A stretch of 64,000 nt of DNA from Gymnogyps californianus. Lineage: Eukaryota > Chordata > Aves > Accipitriformes > Cathartidae. The translations under genes were made by a program, and so were the position numbers. The notes beneath the pieces are model-generated. The model made no database searches, had not been told where the DNA came from, and saw only the letters and a program-made list of their open reading frames with translations. Positions 10,070-21,640 of this stretch are shown here, one piece after another; positions within the stretch are counted from its first letter, which is position 1; every line of letters starts with the position of its first letter. Location: positions 48,057,486 through 48,121,485 of the forward strand of contig NC_059471.1 in NCBI RefSeq assembly GCF_018139145.2, read 5' to 3'.

Positions 10070-13000
10070 CACGTTCAGAAAAATTTGGAAAAGCTCGCTA
10101 CGTGCTAGAGTGCCTGCAGACAGTGAGATGAAACAGATCTTAACTCTTCTCGGTGTTTTTGAGGCTAGAACAGTTCCTTTATAAATGTCGTTAGTTTTTG
10201 TGAGCTTATAAATGTTAAAACATGATCAAAGTAACAGTTTGTTCATTAATAATATACTCTAGAACTGAGCAGTGATTTCTAATTGCGAAATGGGTAGTAC
10301 TCAGCCAGGCTTTCTGATTGGCTTTAGGGAGCTTGAATGCATGGCCTTATTTCACTGCAAAGCCCTGGCAGACTTTGCACATTAAAATTCTAAACTGTCT
10401 AAGTAGGTGTGAAACTAATTTTGTGTTTATTTTTTAAAAACCACCTATGATCATTTAGGGCCATCCACTTCACTTTGGGAGGCCCTTACCTAGCTGCAGG
10501 TGGGCCCTAGGAGACAATAAAGCCCACCTCAGAGAGGATAATTTCTTGAATATCATAACCTGAATATTTATAGCTTCTGGAATCGTTGTAGCTACTTATC
10601 CATGTTTCCAGCCACAACTTTTCTTAATAAGAAGGGCTTTGAAAAACTTGCTAAATCTGGACATAAAAGGAAACAGAAGTTTTCCTAGTGCAGTGGAATT
10701 TTTTAAAAGTCACATAGTAACTTTATTGATGAAACAAGGAAGAAAGCACTTTTCCACCAGACTTTGCAGAGCTTATTTACAAAACACAAGATTTTTTCAT
10801 TAATGTGTAGGCAAGGCGAAGTCATGACGAGGTTTCCTGCAGAGTGAGGACGCTTATGTGGCTAGTCATTTCATCAGTGGGTTATCTTATTCCTTTGCTT
10901 GTGGTGTTTTAATATGTTTATGAGAGACAAACCTTGGGGGGGTAAAAAACTTTCAAAGAGAGATAAAAGAAGTCAGAGACGTGTTGGCATTTTAAAGTTT
11001 TATTTAATATGTGAAAATGCATGCTACATCCTATTTACACAAATGCAAAAATGTTTGCAAATCACCTTGTGCATCTATAATTCATGTCTTGACTGACTCT
11101 GCTTTGCAGTTCACTTAGTCACTGATAGAGACAAGCTCCAAGTCACCAAAATTGGTCAGTGAAGTCCAGAGAGCACTGAAATCACGCTGGCTGACCAGGG
11201 TTCACCCTCAGATTCAGACACCTAATCGTGGGTATCTAAATAAAAGTGTCTGCATGTAAACAAGAGAGCTAAGCTTCTTCTCCTGTCAGTAGAGAAGTGG
11301 AGAGCTAGGACAGGATTGAATTACTTAAGTGTGGGTATCTGGTGTCACATGAGATGCCCAAGTGTCTCCCACCAGGTTCCTTCTGGTGCCTCAGAGAGGT
11401 TCAGGTCACCTGTAGGTGGGTCCTGTGCCTATCTATCAGCCCCATGTGGGTGATGTGGCTATCCCAGGCTATGTCAAGTGGCACAGAGGTGTTAGGCAGC
11501 AGAACTGCACTTTTAAATGTTTGAATCCAGAGCTGCATCCTAGCCTCAGTTGTTTTGCATCAGTGCACTGCAGTATGCACATAATAGGTGATCTTTGCTT
11601 CTGCTACTGTGTACTTTTCTCTGTATTATTTCTCAGCGCTGCTGTTCGATGATTTTTGAGAGGTCAGACCCCTGGCTTTGCTATCTTTCCCACCACCTAT
11701 GTAATGGTTGCATGTAGCTCTGGGAAGACAGAAACTATGGCTTTAATAACAGTGTCTCAAGTAGGTAAATTGAGAGAGTGTATTAATGGTTAGCATGTAG
11801 TTAGATTAATGCAGAAGCATAAACATGCATATACACGACACATCTACTGTATTGAAGCAGGCATGGCTGATATAACTAATTTTATTCTTAGTATTTGTTT
11901 ATTTCTCAGACTCTAAAGATCTGAAGATGAAGGGACAGCCAGGATGTAGGTGCCAAGCAGTTGTGTGTCCCCTCTCGGCATGAATGACAATAGAACTACA
12001 GCTAAGAGTGCAAATAAAAATCAGTGCCACTAACTGAATTTTCAGAAACGGAGCCAGATTTTCAAAGATCCTGCAGCCAGTAACTTCATTGTCATCTGCA
12101 GGGATGGGAGGATGAAAAGTGCTTTTGCAAATGTGGCCCTTCTTTCTCAGAGGTACAAAAAGATCCCACCACCACCAAATGGGGTGACTTTAGCTGCTGA
12201 ATGAGGTTTCAAACTTAGTGCTAGCAGGTTATAAGTCATCTGGGGAAGCTGTAATGCCTTATTGTGAATGATGGGAGCTAGGAAGCGTTGCAGTTCTGTG
12301 GAAGTGTTATTACTATGTATGCTTAATACGCTACTACGTATGTTTATGTTTATATTAGTATGTATGCTTGCGTTACTACTACATTTATAAGTGTAGGGAC
12401 CAAAAGCTAAAGTATCATTTTTCCACTATGTATAGTCCCTCTAAATCAGGAGTAATGATTGTAAATGCATAAAAAGAGTGAGTCAGCAATGCTATTCTCT
12501 GTCCTGTGAGTAAACAATTGCTCTGGAGGCTATCTACCATCAGTTTGACAGCTTTTACCATAAGATATTAAAAACCAAGAAACTGCTCTTTCCAACCACG
12601 AGGACTTCTCTCCTTTAAGGCAAATCTTGCAAATAATAGACTGTGAGCCAGATCCTGCTGCCTTCGTATCCAGAAGGAGGAGGCTTGGTTCTTTAATTAA
12701 GTGGTCCGAGTCCTTTTTTTCCGCAGTGTTGGAAAAATAAAAAGACTGATTTATTATAACAACAAGCTGAACACCAGATGTTTTATGAATATATAGCTTC
12801 CCCAGCCCACACCCATGTGCATGTAAGAGAAAAAGAAAAACAAAGGACTGTTTATAATTGTCAGAATATTAAAACCTTTGCTTATTCAATGTTCTTTCTT
12901 CACTGGCCTGTTCATGCAGCCAAAAAATTGATTTATGACAGAGACCATTCATTGCTTGAGTTTTGCTTTCCAAACTTGGTAGAAGTATTTCATGGCCATA

Positions 13001-15849
13001 GTCAGATGTCTTTCTTTATGTAAATTTTGATAATTTGGAGGCTATCTTTAAACCAGTTCCTGAAACCACAGGCCGTAATAACTCACTTGGTTTCATGTGT
13101 TCTGCTCAGTCCTATCAAGACAAATTGCCGGGTTCAGTGTCCTTTGCCAAAGAGAGGAACATTCCCTTCTCCTGTTACATAACACTGAGACACTTGAGCA
13201 GGAGAGATGGGAACCAAGACTTGCTGACTAGCAGGCATTCTGCAGCTTTGGGGCTTTCTGTCACGCTTTAGAGTATCTTTTATGGAAATCCAAATACTGT
13301 TCTCCTACAAATTTGTGAATGCAGCTATTACTAGTGCAGCAGCCTTTCCCTGAAAGAAAGGCCGTGGACCAAAGCTTTCCTGCTGTACCCACACAAACAC
13401 TTCCGTTTGCTTCTAAAGGATTTTTTGTTTCAGCAATGCAAGAGTTGGTCCAAGAACATATAAAAAAAAAAGTTCATCATACTGTTTTATAGTTTCTATA
13501 AAAATCTAAGGTTATTTTTCCAGAGTTGTGAAAGAGCAAAATCCTTCTTAGGATTCATTACTACCTTTAACTCCTTGGATGACAAGGTACCTGAACGTGA
13601 TTTTTTGATGGCATTGCTGGCTTCATGGGTTTATTGTTCCACATCATTTGATAGTGTTCCAAAACACACTTCAGACTTCACAGGTTGGTTTGAGTCTGGT
13701 GCAGCCACACTTCAAAGACAGACAGTAAAACTGGAAAGTGTGCATTAGTGGGAAACAATAGCCTCCCTGCGCAAGGCTACTGTTAGCTTGAATTAGGATC
13801 TTGAACTGCCTGGATCCCTGCTTGGCATGTGATACACTTTGATGTAACTGAAATGAGAAATGACATGACTGCCTTGTTTAAACTGTGAGATGGCTAAAAA
13901 AGTCTCACATAAAATCCCCTGCTTTTCTGTTTGAACTGTTCTTCAGCAGTTTTTATAATCTGTATATTTAAATTCAGATAACTCCCTTAGTATTTTCCCT
14001 AACTTAAATATATACACATATGTGCCTGAGTTTAGCTTGGTTTCTGAGAGGAATGAGGCTTAGGCCATCACATGGTGAAGAGTATGTCCATATGTCTTGC
14101 TCATTCCTCCTCTGTAATAACTTTTGAACTAGTTGCTATGTGACAACCAAAACTAACAAGCAGGAGGTCCCAGAAATCCTAACTTCCTACACATTTTGTG
14201 GAAACTGATGGCTGCAGAGGCGAGAGAGACCCAAATAAGGGCTGCTACTGAGGGAAAAGCCAGCACTGTAACGTTTGAAGGGATTGCGGGTGACCAGTTT
14301 GCACACACTGCTGGCTGCAGGACAGCACATGTTGCTGCCTTCCTGACCAAAGAGCCGGGGGACATGGGAGGCATCTCAGGGGACTGTGGAGGTATGCGTG
14401 GAGCGGGAACACATAGGGAAACAAAGCTAGCTCATCCCACTGCTCACTGAACAATTTATGTGTGTATCTGTACGTATATAGCATGATTACAAATCTGAAT
14501 AGGTTTTATATGTACTACTGGGGGCAGTGAGAACTGATCTCTCCTGGTATCAAGTTGGCAACGGCCAGCTGAGGATCTTGGGGTTTTCTTAGGCAGTATT
14601 TAACCAAAGAAGGAGAAAAAGGGAAAAGAGAGGATTCAGATCATGGGCTAGTTATTTCTGGGACTTAAATATTTTGTTAGTTTACTAGACTTCCCAGACT
14701 AGACTCCAAGTCTTCATTCTAATGGACAGATCAGCAGTTTTTTTCTGGTGCAGATATGGAGAGCAGATTCTGTCAGCACACTTATTCTTAGTAAGACCAT
14801 CAAATAGACTATAAAGTTCCTCTTCAATCTATAAGCAGAAATGTCTGATAATACATAAATGTTTATCACTTTTCCACTTAAAATAGAAGTAGCAGGATTG
14901 CCTTTTACAAACAAAATTTTAGAATCCCTGATATTAAAGTGCTAAAAAAGTACATCAGGTTATGCTGTAGCCTAGCGAAAATACAGAGTATTTTTAGCCC
15001 TTTTATTAACAGTTTTGATTTCTTGTTGAAATTTTATTTCCATTCAAGAAACGGTCACTGGAAGACTACAAAACCAAACTTAGCATATTGAATTTTAGTG
15101 CAAGGCTTGTAAGAATCCTGATTATCCCTAGCAATAAGTGGAAATTAATCTCCTCCGGTTTTCCTTCTGTATTTTCCCTCCTAACATGCAGTCATGAATT
15201 GAAAAAAAACCTTGCGAACTAAGGTGTGGATTAATTTTGAGCACCTGATGGCAGTGCACATGGTCTTTCTATAAAGCTCTGTATTATATAAATCTAAAGA
15301 TATTTATAGTGCTCTGTAATATTGTCACTGAAAATGAGATTCAAACATTTCAGCAGCTGACGTATGCTAGGTGGTTAGCACAGGCCCAATTCTTCAGTAT
15401 CACCTCTGCCAGAAGTTAACATCATCTCCTCTGTTCTTGTTTAAACATTCATTTAACTGTGCTCCAACCCAAATCTTTGCAAGTATCTTGCTTTAAAAAT
15501 ACATATATATAGTTTTTGGTGGTGGGGACAGTAATAAGAAAATGCCTTAGACTGTGAGAATAGTTTCCCTATAGGCCCTCCATATATTCTTTGAAGAAAG
15601 CGAGGCACTTGCAAAATGCAGTTAAATGTTTTGACGGGTTAAAAGTCACCCGCTCTGCCGAGGAAAGGGTCGTTAGCAGCTATGTCTGTACCACTGGCAC
15701 CTCTGTGGGTCTGCACCGTCCCTGAGCTGGGAGCGCAGAGCTGCTGCAACCAGCCCCAGGAGGCCCACACGACAATGCTTCCCCAGGCAGCTTCAGAAGC
15801 CAGGCAGGAGGCTTGGCATGTCACGGTACATCCCACCCACAGGTGACAC
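10070..15849. other. Gene-free unique sequence
   Basis: No frame longer than about 84 codons and no recognisable exon. At 12,310-12,337 and 12,355-12,382 there are two imperfect 28-base copies of a TATGTATGCTT...TACTAC unit. The stretch around 12,045-12,085 (GCCAGATTTTCAAAGATCCTG) and the GAGCCAGATCCTGCTGCC string near 12,645 resemble pieces of old amniote interspersed repeats, too short to call. The rest appears unique. Confidence 0.6.
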
Positions 15850-15875
15850 TGATAAGATGGGCCTCCATCTTATCA
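15850..15875. promoter_or_regulatory. Perfect 11-bp hairpin made of two inverted GATA sites
   Basis: TGATAAGATGG (15,850-15,860) is followed by a four-base loop GCCT and then CCATCTTATCA (15,865-15,875), its exact reverse complement. Each arm contains TGATAAG, which fits the WGATAR site of GATA transcription factors. The element can thus be read either as a cruciform or hairpin or as a closely spaced inverted GATA pair. No gene neighbour indicates a target. Confidence 0.4.
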
Positions 15876-16069
15876 ATGACTTACCACTGAGGAGGAGAGA
15901 GTGTGTTTGGTGAAGGGTTAGGGTTAGGTCATGGGAGACCTAGGAGAAGAGTGGATTTCATGCATTCAGATTCTTCTGACTTCAGTGGGAGCTGCTCATG
16001 AAGCTGTTTCTAAAATCTCCGCAAAACCATTACCAGAATCTTCTCTTTGCTCAAAATCCTCAAGGATAT

Positions 16070-16150
16070 TCAGGTATCAAGCACTCAGTACTTTTTAAGA
16101 GTCTGTGCCTCATTTTCCCCTGTGTAAAGAAATGTCTTAGAGTTCTGCCA
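16070..16150 (+). repeat. MIR-like SINE fragment
   Basis: CTGTGCCTCATTTTCCCC followed by TGTGTAAAGAAATG resembles the MIR core, where CTGTGCCTCAGTTTCCCC is followed by ATCTGTAAAATGGG. Preceding bases CAAGCACTCAGTACTTT may correspond to the CAAGTCACTTAACC part. Only about 80 bp can be aligned by eye. Confidence 0.45.
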
Positions 16151-17744
16151 TGTGTCATGGGAGCTAAGGTGTTACTGCAATGGAGTCCCCATGGCTGTAG
16201 GGAGCAGGTGCTCTGAATGTGCATTACAGCCTGCATTTTCTGCTTGAATGCTTCAATCTCAGATCAGGAAATCTTTACAAAGGGTTACATTTCCAGATTT
16301 TATACCTGATTTCATCTGAACTTACACTGAAATATACCAAAATTCCTAAAGATTTCCATTCGTCTATGTAAAATGCTGCTCTCAGTAACTAAATGTGGAT
16401 TTAGAGAGCCTACGTTTATAGCAACATCTCAAAAACTGGAACTGTTGAATTGACCATGATCTAAAAATATTGTATGTAGCATTTCAGCTAGTTGTATCAA
16501 GACTGAGGAGTGGACAATGTAACTTTGAATAGCTGAGATTTTTTTTTTTAAAAGTGAAGAATGGAAAATACATGAAATATCAGACAATTTGGCAGTTAAA
16601 GCAGACAGAAGACAGAAAGAGGAATTGTGATATAACAAATATACGAGGGGAAGAAATAATTCTTTCTCTACTTTTTCCACACACAGGAACACTTAGATGC
16701 AACTTCCTTTTTTTAAATGCACCTATGTCAAATGCATGAGGAATCTGATAATGACATTAATACTAACAAAAGAGGGAATTCGATAGCCTAAAATATGCAC
16801 ACTGTGATCTCAGATTTATTTTACACAAACCAGATAGTATCAGCCAAAGATAATCCCTGTCACAGAACAGAGACAGTGTTTCTCATTCAAATATAGAACT
16901 CTGCTATATATAGCCTACTTTATAATAAACTTTATTCTTCAGAGATGAAATTATTTAGCTCCTTATGAGGTATAATAGTGTAGTCCAAAACCAAAAGCAC
17001 CTTTCAAAGCTGATCACTTTCATTAGGATGCATTTCACTATTCTCAGTTTCTAACTTTGTAGGGTAACAAGACAACTATTTTGATGCCACTCATTAAAGG
17101 AAAAGAAGAAAGAAAAATAGCAAAGCAGTTGGGGAACAACCTTTCTGGGAGCTGGTCGTACAATGCTTTGGTTTTGAGAGCCACACAGTGCAGAGTGGCT
17201 GCATCCTCTTCCATTCAGAAGCACAGCCCGTGGCGGTGCCCACCTTTTGTGCAACAACCCAGAGCTCAATGCAACTGGGAGACCTGAGTGCAATTGCACA
17301 AGCAATGCCTGAATGGAGGAAATCTCCATCGCTCCTGTGGAAGCTGGGCTGCCATTCAGTCAAAGTGGAAAAAAATCCCACAGATCAGAGGGAGAATAGT
17401 TTACTCCCCTTCAGATCCAAATTCTAGTGATAAATGTATTGGCTGGTGGTGAAGGAGGGACACATGCATTCAAATCACTTTGCATCTAGCTCATCAGATC
17501 TGGGATCTGGGTTAGGACTTTCCACTAGGGAATTGAATCTTAATGACTAAATAATAGGGTCCTTGAAAGGCCTTATTTTTCTGTCCTACTGAAAATGGTG
17601 CACTTGAAATAAATGTGGATTGGGTGAAGAAAAAGACTAGAGGATTATAGCGTGGATAGTTGGGAGAGAAAGGTTATTCTTTGACTCTGGTCCTGGTGGC
17701 TCCCATTTGCCATGCAAAGCAGAACAGCTTTCCACAGAAAAGCT

Positions 17745-17888
17745 TATATGTTTGCTAGGCTGGTTATGTGCTCTGGAATGTTGAAGGACACATTTTAAGC
17801 TCACATACTGAATGAGGCAAAGGGAAGATTTGAACATTGGCTTCCTACATTGGACAATATTATCCTAACCAGTAAGACATATGCCTCT
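17745..17888 (-). repeat. tRNA-headed SINE remnant
   Basis: On the minus strand, bases 17,885-17,818 read like a degraded tRNA-derived promoter. TCTTACTGGTTAGGATA resembles box A, and about 30 bases later TGTTCAAATC resembles box B (GGTTCGAATCC). The same layout with text like AGTGGTTAGGGCACTC and GGTTCAAATCCC is common in old reptile and bird SINEs as I remember them. The 3' body toward 17,745 is weaker. It is too degraded to be a functional tRNA, with no intact acceptor stem. Confidence 0.45.
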
Positions 17889-18512
17889 TCTGATTTGTGA
17901 ATTGTTCCAAATCTCCTTCATAAACGTAGCCCCTCTTTATCAGTTTGTTTCAGAAAGACTTAGATGAGCCAATTTGTAATTTTTGAATGTTTTCCTCATT
18001 TTTTGTGCCAACCCAAATTTGCCAAATCTGATTCACATTGAAGAACTGCTTCCAATTGAAATTGCTTTTTTCTCCCAGAAAATAAATTATTTATTGAAAA
18101 TAATTCACTTGGCCACCCTCTGGTACAGCATTCCTGGCTATGTTATAGGAGAGCAATGTATTCTCCTCAGTGCCTGGGCTCCATGTTCAGTGCATTTTCT
18201 GAGGCAGGCTTGGCAGATTAATTCCATATTAGCCAAAGAGTGTGATCAGAGGGCCAAACACAGTGGAATATTAATTTTCCATCTGCATAAGCCCCTGAAG
18301 TGAGAGGTGTGAGCAAGCTGGAATTTTCTAACCCTACAGGGCAGAAGTGTGAAGGGAGAGATTCATCCAGGCAGCAGCATAAGCTGCCAAGTGTTCGGAC
18401 AGGAATAAGAGAGGAATCTCTCGCTGCTAGCGCTAATCCTCCCAGAGCTACAGTTTGCTGATGGCACTGCCAATCATTCTTACTTTTTTAGTGCACTGCT
18501 TTCCCATATGCC

Positions 18513-18539
18513 TTTATTTATTTATTTATTTATTTATTT
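18513..18539 (+). repeat. (TTTA)n microsatellite
   Basis: About 27 bases of uninterrupted TTTA tetranucleotide repeat, nearly seven copies. Confidence 0.85.
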
Positions 18540-20490
18540 CTAATGATAATTAGAAATTATTTAAGTCATTAGAAATTACTTTTGAGACTATGGTTTTTCC
18601 TGTTGAAGCATTGTGATGTCAAGCCCCGTGCAAGTGCCATGGCCCTATGTTACTGCATTGCTCTAGTTGACATTTACCTAATGCTAAGTAAGAACATTGT
18701 TTTTGAGGGAATTTGTTCAAAGATGGGAAATGTGGGAATTTTCACATACCAACAGAATGAATGAGTGAGAAAAATGGTGTAACAAATGTCTTTGTAGAGG
18801 TTTTTTCCTTCTGCATTTTCGAGCAATACAGAACATCCGGAACCATGGAGGTTCCCAGAATTTTACTTAAAAGAAAACAAAGGCCCCTGTTTCTTTTCAG
18901 CTTGAAACCACCTGATCCTCATCTAAACCTGGAAGGCTGATATTCTCTTTGTTCTCTGCTTCAATCAATTAAGTGTACATGCACAGCTTTTTTGAATCTG
19001 CTTACTGCTTACTTATGACACCAGAAGGATGTTCCAAACTGGTGGTCACTGAATTCTTTTACTTAAATCAAAACATTCTGTGGAAATCTAAATTTAACCA
19101 TCTTTTCTTTCCCCAAGACTGATAATAAGCAGACTCATAAACTAAAGAGGTATAGTATCTCTTTCCAATACAGTGTAAAGACAGAACCGCATCATATATT
19201 TAGGCTAGCTGGTAGAGGCCAAATTCAGTCCTCTGCTGCATTCTTTGGGATCATATTGAACTCAATGAGAACCACCTGCACACAGAATTTGACCCCAAAG
19301 TGAAAGCCTGGCCACAGATTTGATTTGAATTACTTGACTTAGAAGTGAGGTAGGCTTTTTTTTTGGCAGTATTTTTGGAGTAGTTGTAATAGTAAAGTTA
19401 GGACATTTCTCTATGGAATATGTAAGAAAATATTTAGAAATACTTCTAGAAAATAGTGATGACCTGCTGTGGTGTACCATCTTTTAAAATGTGCCATTTT
19501 CCTGTGGTATATTGGAGCCATTATGTTTGAGATAGCAGGGCTTTTTGGTGTCAGATGACTCACAAATTCACCTGAGCAGCAGTTTACAAATGGATCAAGT
19601 CTTGTTAAAAAGCAGAACACTGTCTGGTCTGCTTTGGTTTAAGCAAACCTGTGCATCCAACTTGCTTTTAAAGTCTTGTTAAATGACAAAATGTGTGGGT
19701 TAAGGAATTTCTTTTCTACTTTGTTTACAAGCAAGAAGTTAAAAATTATGATAATCCTTTAGTAATATTAGTCTCAAAAAAAAGAAAAAGAGAGAATATT
19801 TCTCACTGGCTTAAGCCTTATGTACTTCTATTAGCTCTACTGGAGCTAAGAGGATGACTGGAAGATTTGGTCTAACGTTTCTTGAGTTTTCCTTAATTTC
19901 TCAATTGATCATGGTAATAACGAAAAATAAGCATTCCGTTACTTAATGCACACGTGACTATGTGCCTGTTAGTGAAGCAACGTGACTTCTGAGGTCAAAA
20001 TATCTCCAGTTCGTGTTCCTTCTAAATAATAGTCCAGTGGTGGCAGCAATGTCTAGTTGTTAGAAGCTAAAAGAAGTACCCTTGAAATATTTCAAATACT
20101 CTCATGTACTTGAAAGTGAAACACTCATTTAATAAAAGTGTAATCTTGAACAATGGAAAGTGTGAGTGATTAAAACATGTACACTAATCTTTTGAAATAT
20201 AGTTTCTCTCTCCTTCTCTTTCTTTGTCCCCTTTGTAAACAGAAAAAAACATGAGTGAATTGTACAGGCACCTCGGAGATGTGTACTTAAAATTGAGTGA
20301 CTGGATGCCAATGGTATTTTCAAGGACATGGGAGACATTGACTTAAACCAAGGACTGAAACCACTAGAACATGTTCTTAGGCATATTCTCACTCCCCTTC
20401 TTCTTGTCTGCTCCTTCAATTCCTCCTCTTCTCTAAAAAAGTGTTTGATTAAATAGAAGAGCTCTCTTGCTTTTTGAACAGTTACCCATT

Positions 20491-20572
20491 TAGGGCCAGA
20501 TCAGATACCTTTTCTTAGAATGAGTAGTACCCTCCTCCACAAGAGTCCTTAAGATTGCAATAGTACTAATGG
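20491..20572. repeat. Fragment of ancient palindromic (MITE-like) repeat
   Basis: GGGCCAGATCAGATACC is followed by AATGAGTAGTACCCTCCTCC and ACAAGAGTCCTTAAGATTG. This matches the order GGGCCAGATCCTGA..., ATGAGTAGTACCTTACTCC, ACAAGTAGTCCCATTGA that I recall for an old amniote palindromic element. It is the most complete of three such fragments in the window. Confidence 0.45.
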
Positions 20573-21149
20573 CAGCATACAGTGTTCCTTCAAAGTAACA
20601 GTATTCTGCCCATTAAAACACATACCTGTTATAAGGTCACCTATACAAGATATTTCCATTATGTATTGCAAGTGTACAATTATCAAAGATAGTTTGGACA
20701 TCAAAAGCGGTGTCACTGCAATAAAAAAGCGATAGGAAAAGCTGAGCATGCTTTCCCAGGACCCTGAACACAGGTGTGAATAATCAAACTACATAGAAGC
20801 ATGTATGCCAGAGTGGTACTGGTACCAAAGGGAGCTCACTTGGGTACATGCCAGAAGCAGGGAAACCCGCCTAGTCCGAGTTTCAGTACGGTTTAGCCAC
20901 ATACACCCATTTTCCTCATGCAGACATTGGACTAGAAGTTGTAGTGTGGACTGACCTCAAAGTATGTGGCTTGGCTACATCTGAGGCAACTTGCTCCAAA
21001 CACCTTGTGAGTGAAGGTCACAGGCTCCCAAAGCGTTACCTTTGCTTGATTATCAAGAAAAGGATAGTTTTGCATCTCCAGATTTGCAGTGATCTTGTGG
21101 TCTGATACAGAAGGTACTGGAGCAAGCTTTGAGCAACAGGGTGACAGTG

Positions 21150-21173
21150 CCCAGAGGGCACCCGCCCTCTGGG
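21150..21173. promoter_or_regulatory. Perfect 10-bp G+C-rich hairpin
   Basis: CCCAGAGGGC (21,150-21,159), loop ACCC, then GCCCTCTGGG (21,164-21,173), its exact reverse complement. Each arm contains a GCCC-N3-GGG-like half resembling a TFAP2 site (GCCNNNGGC). The element could be a stable RNA or DNA hairpin, but there is no T-run or gene to make it a terminator. Confidence 0.35.
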
Positions 21174-21229
21174 TAATTTGGCTGCCTGGGCTCAGGGCCA
21201 GCATAGAGATGATTTAGGTGTCCAGCCAT

Positions 21230-21640
21230 GGCACACCTCAGTGGGGATACTTCTTCTTTGCTTGGGAGCTGCTTTTAAGCTCTGGCTCTCACCCTTGGTC
21301 TCTGCCTGAGCTATGCTGGAGCTGTGCCTGCACCTGGTCTTGTATCTCCCCGATTTGGACCTTGATCCTGATCCACTGACTTGACTTTGTTGCTTGGCCT
21401 TACACCTGGTTCACCATTATGGATTTGCAGAGTGATTAATGGACTCTCAGTTGATGCTGATCACTGTCCCTGGACCTGCCCTGCCCTGCACGGGTTCTGT
21501 GGGGCTGGGTCCCTTGTCAGGCAGGCTGACTTGAGGTTCCCAGGCTGCCTTCCCTCTCGGTGCAGCCTGTTTTCACTGCTCCCTGGCCCACAGCATGGGG
21601 TTCATCACACCCAGCTGTGGGCTTCAGCAGTACTGACATC
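21230..21640. repeat. Possible LTR-derived block
   Basis: The block is C+T-rich with recurrent phrases such as TTGGACCTTGATCCTGATCC, CTTGACTTTGTTGCTTGGCC and CTGTCCCTGGACCTGCC. This GACCTTG-rich texture is typical of some bird and reptile LTRs I remember. I cannot find clear TG...CA ends or a target duplication, so both boundaries and identity are uncertain. The 97-codon frame at 21,381-21,674 runs through it and shows no protein motif. Confidence 0.3.

Larger units (their letters stand above)
15876..21149. other. Gene-free sequence with scattered old repeats
   Basis: Frames reach at most 106 codons (17,983-18,303), without recognisable motifs. That frame lies in A+T-rich sequence containing TTAATTCC, CCATATTAG and TTAATTTTCC strings, which reads more like a conserved non-coding element than an exon. 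SINE-like and palindromic-repeat fragments within this interval are listed separately. The stretch 19,205-19,275 (GCCAAATTCAGTCCTCTGC, then ATTGAACTCAATGAG) may also be part of an ancient amniote repeat. Confidence 0.55.

Noticed and set aside
12310..12382. Two 28-base similar strings suggesting a tandem repeat
   Set aside because: The central third of the unit does not align, so it may be simple-sequence similarity; mentioned only in the block description.
15915..15928. GGGTTAGGGTTAGG, telomere-like
   Set aside because: Only about two TTAGGG units; too short for an interstitial telomere array.
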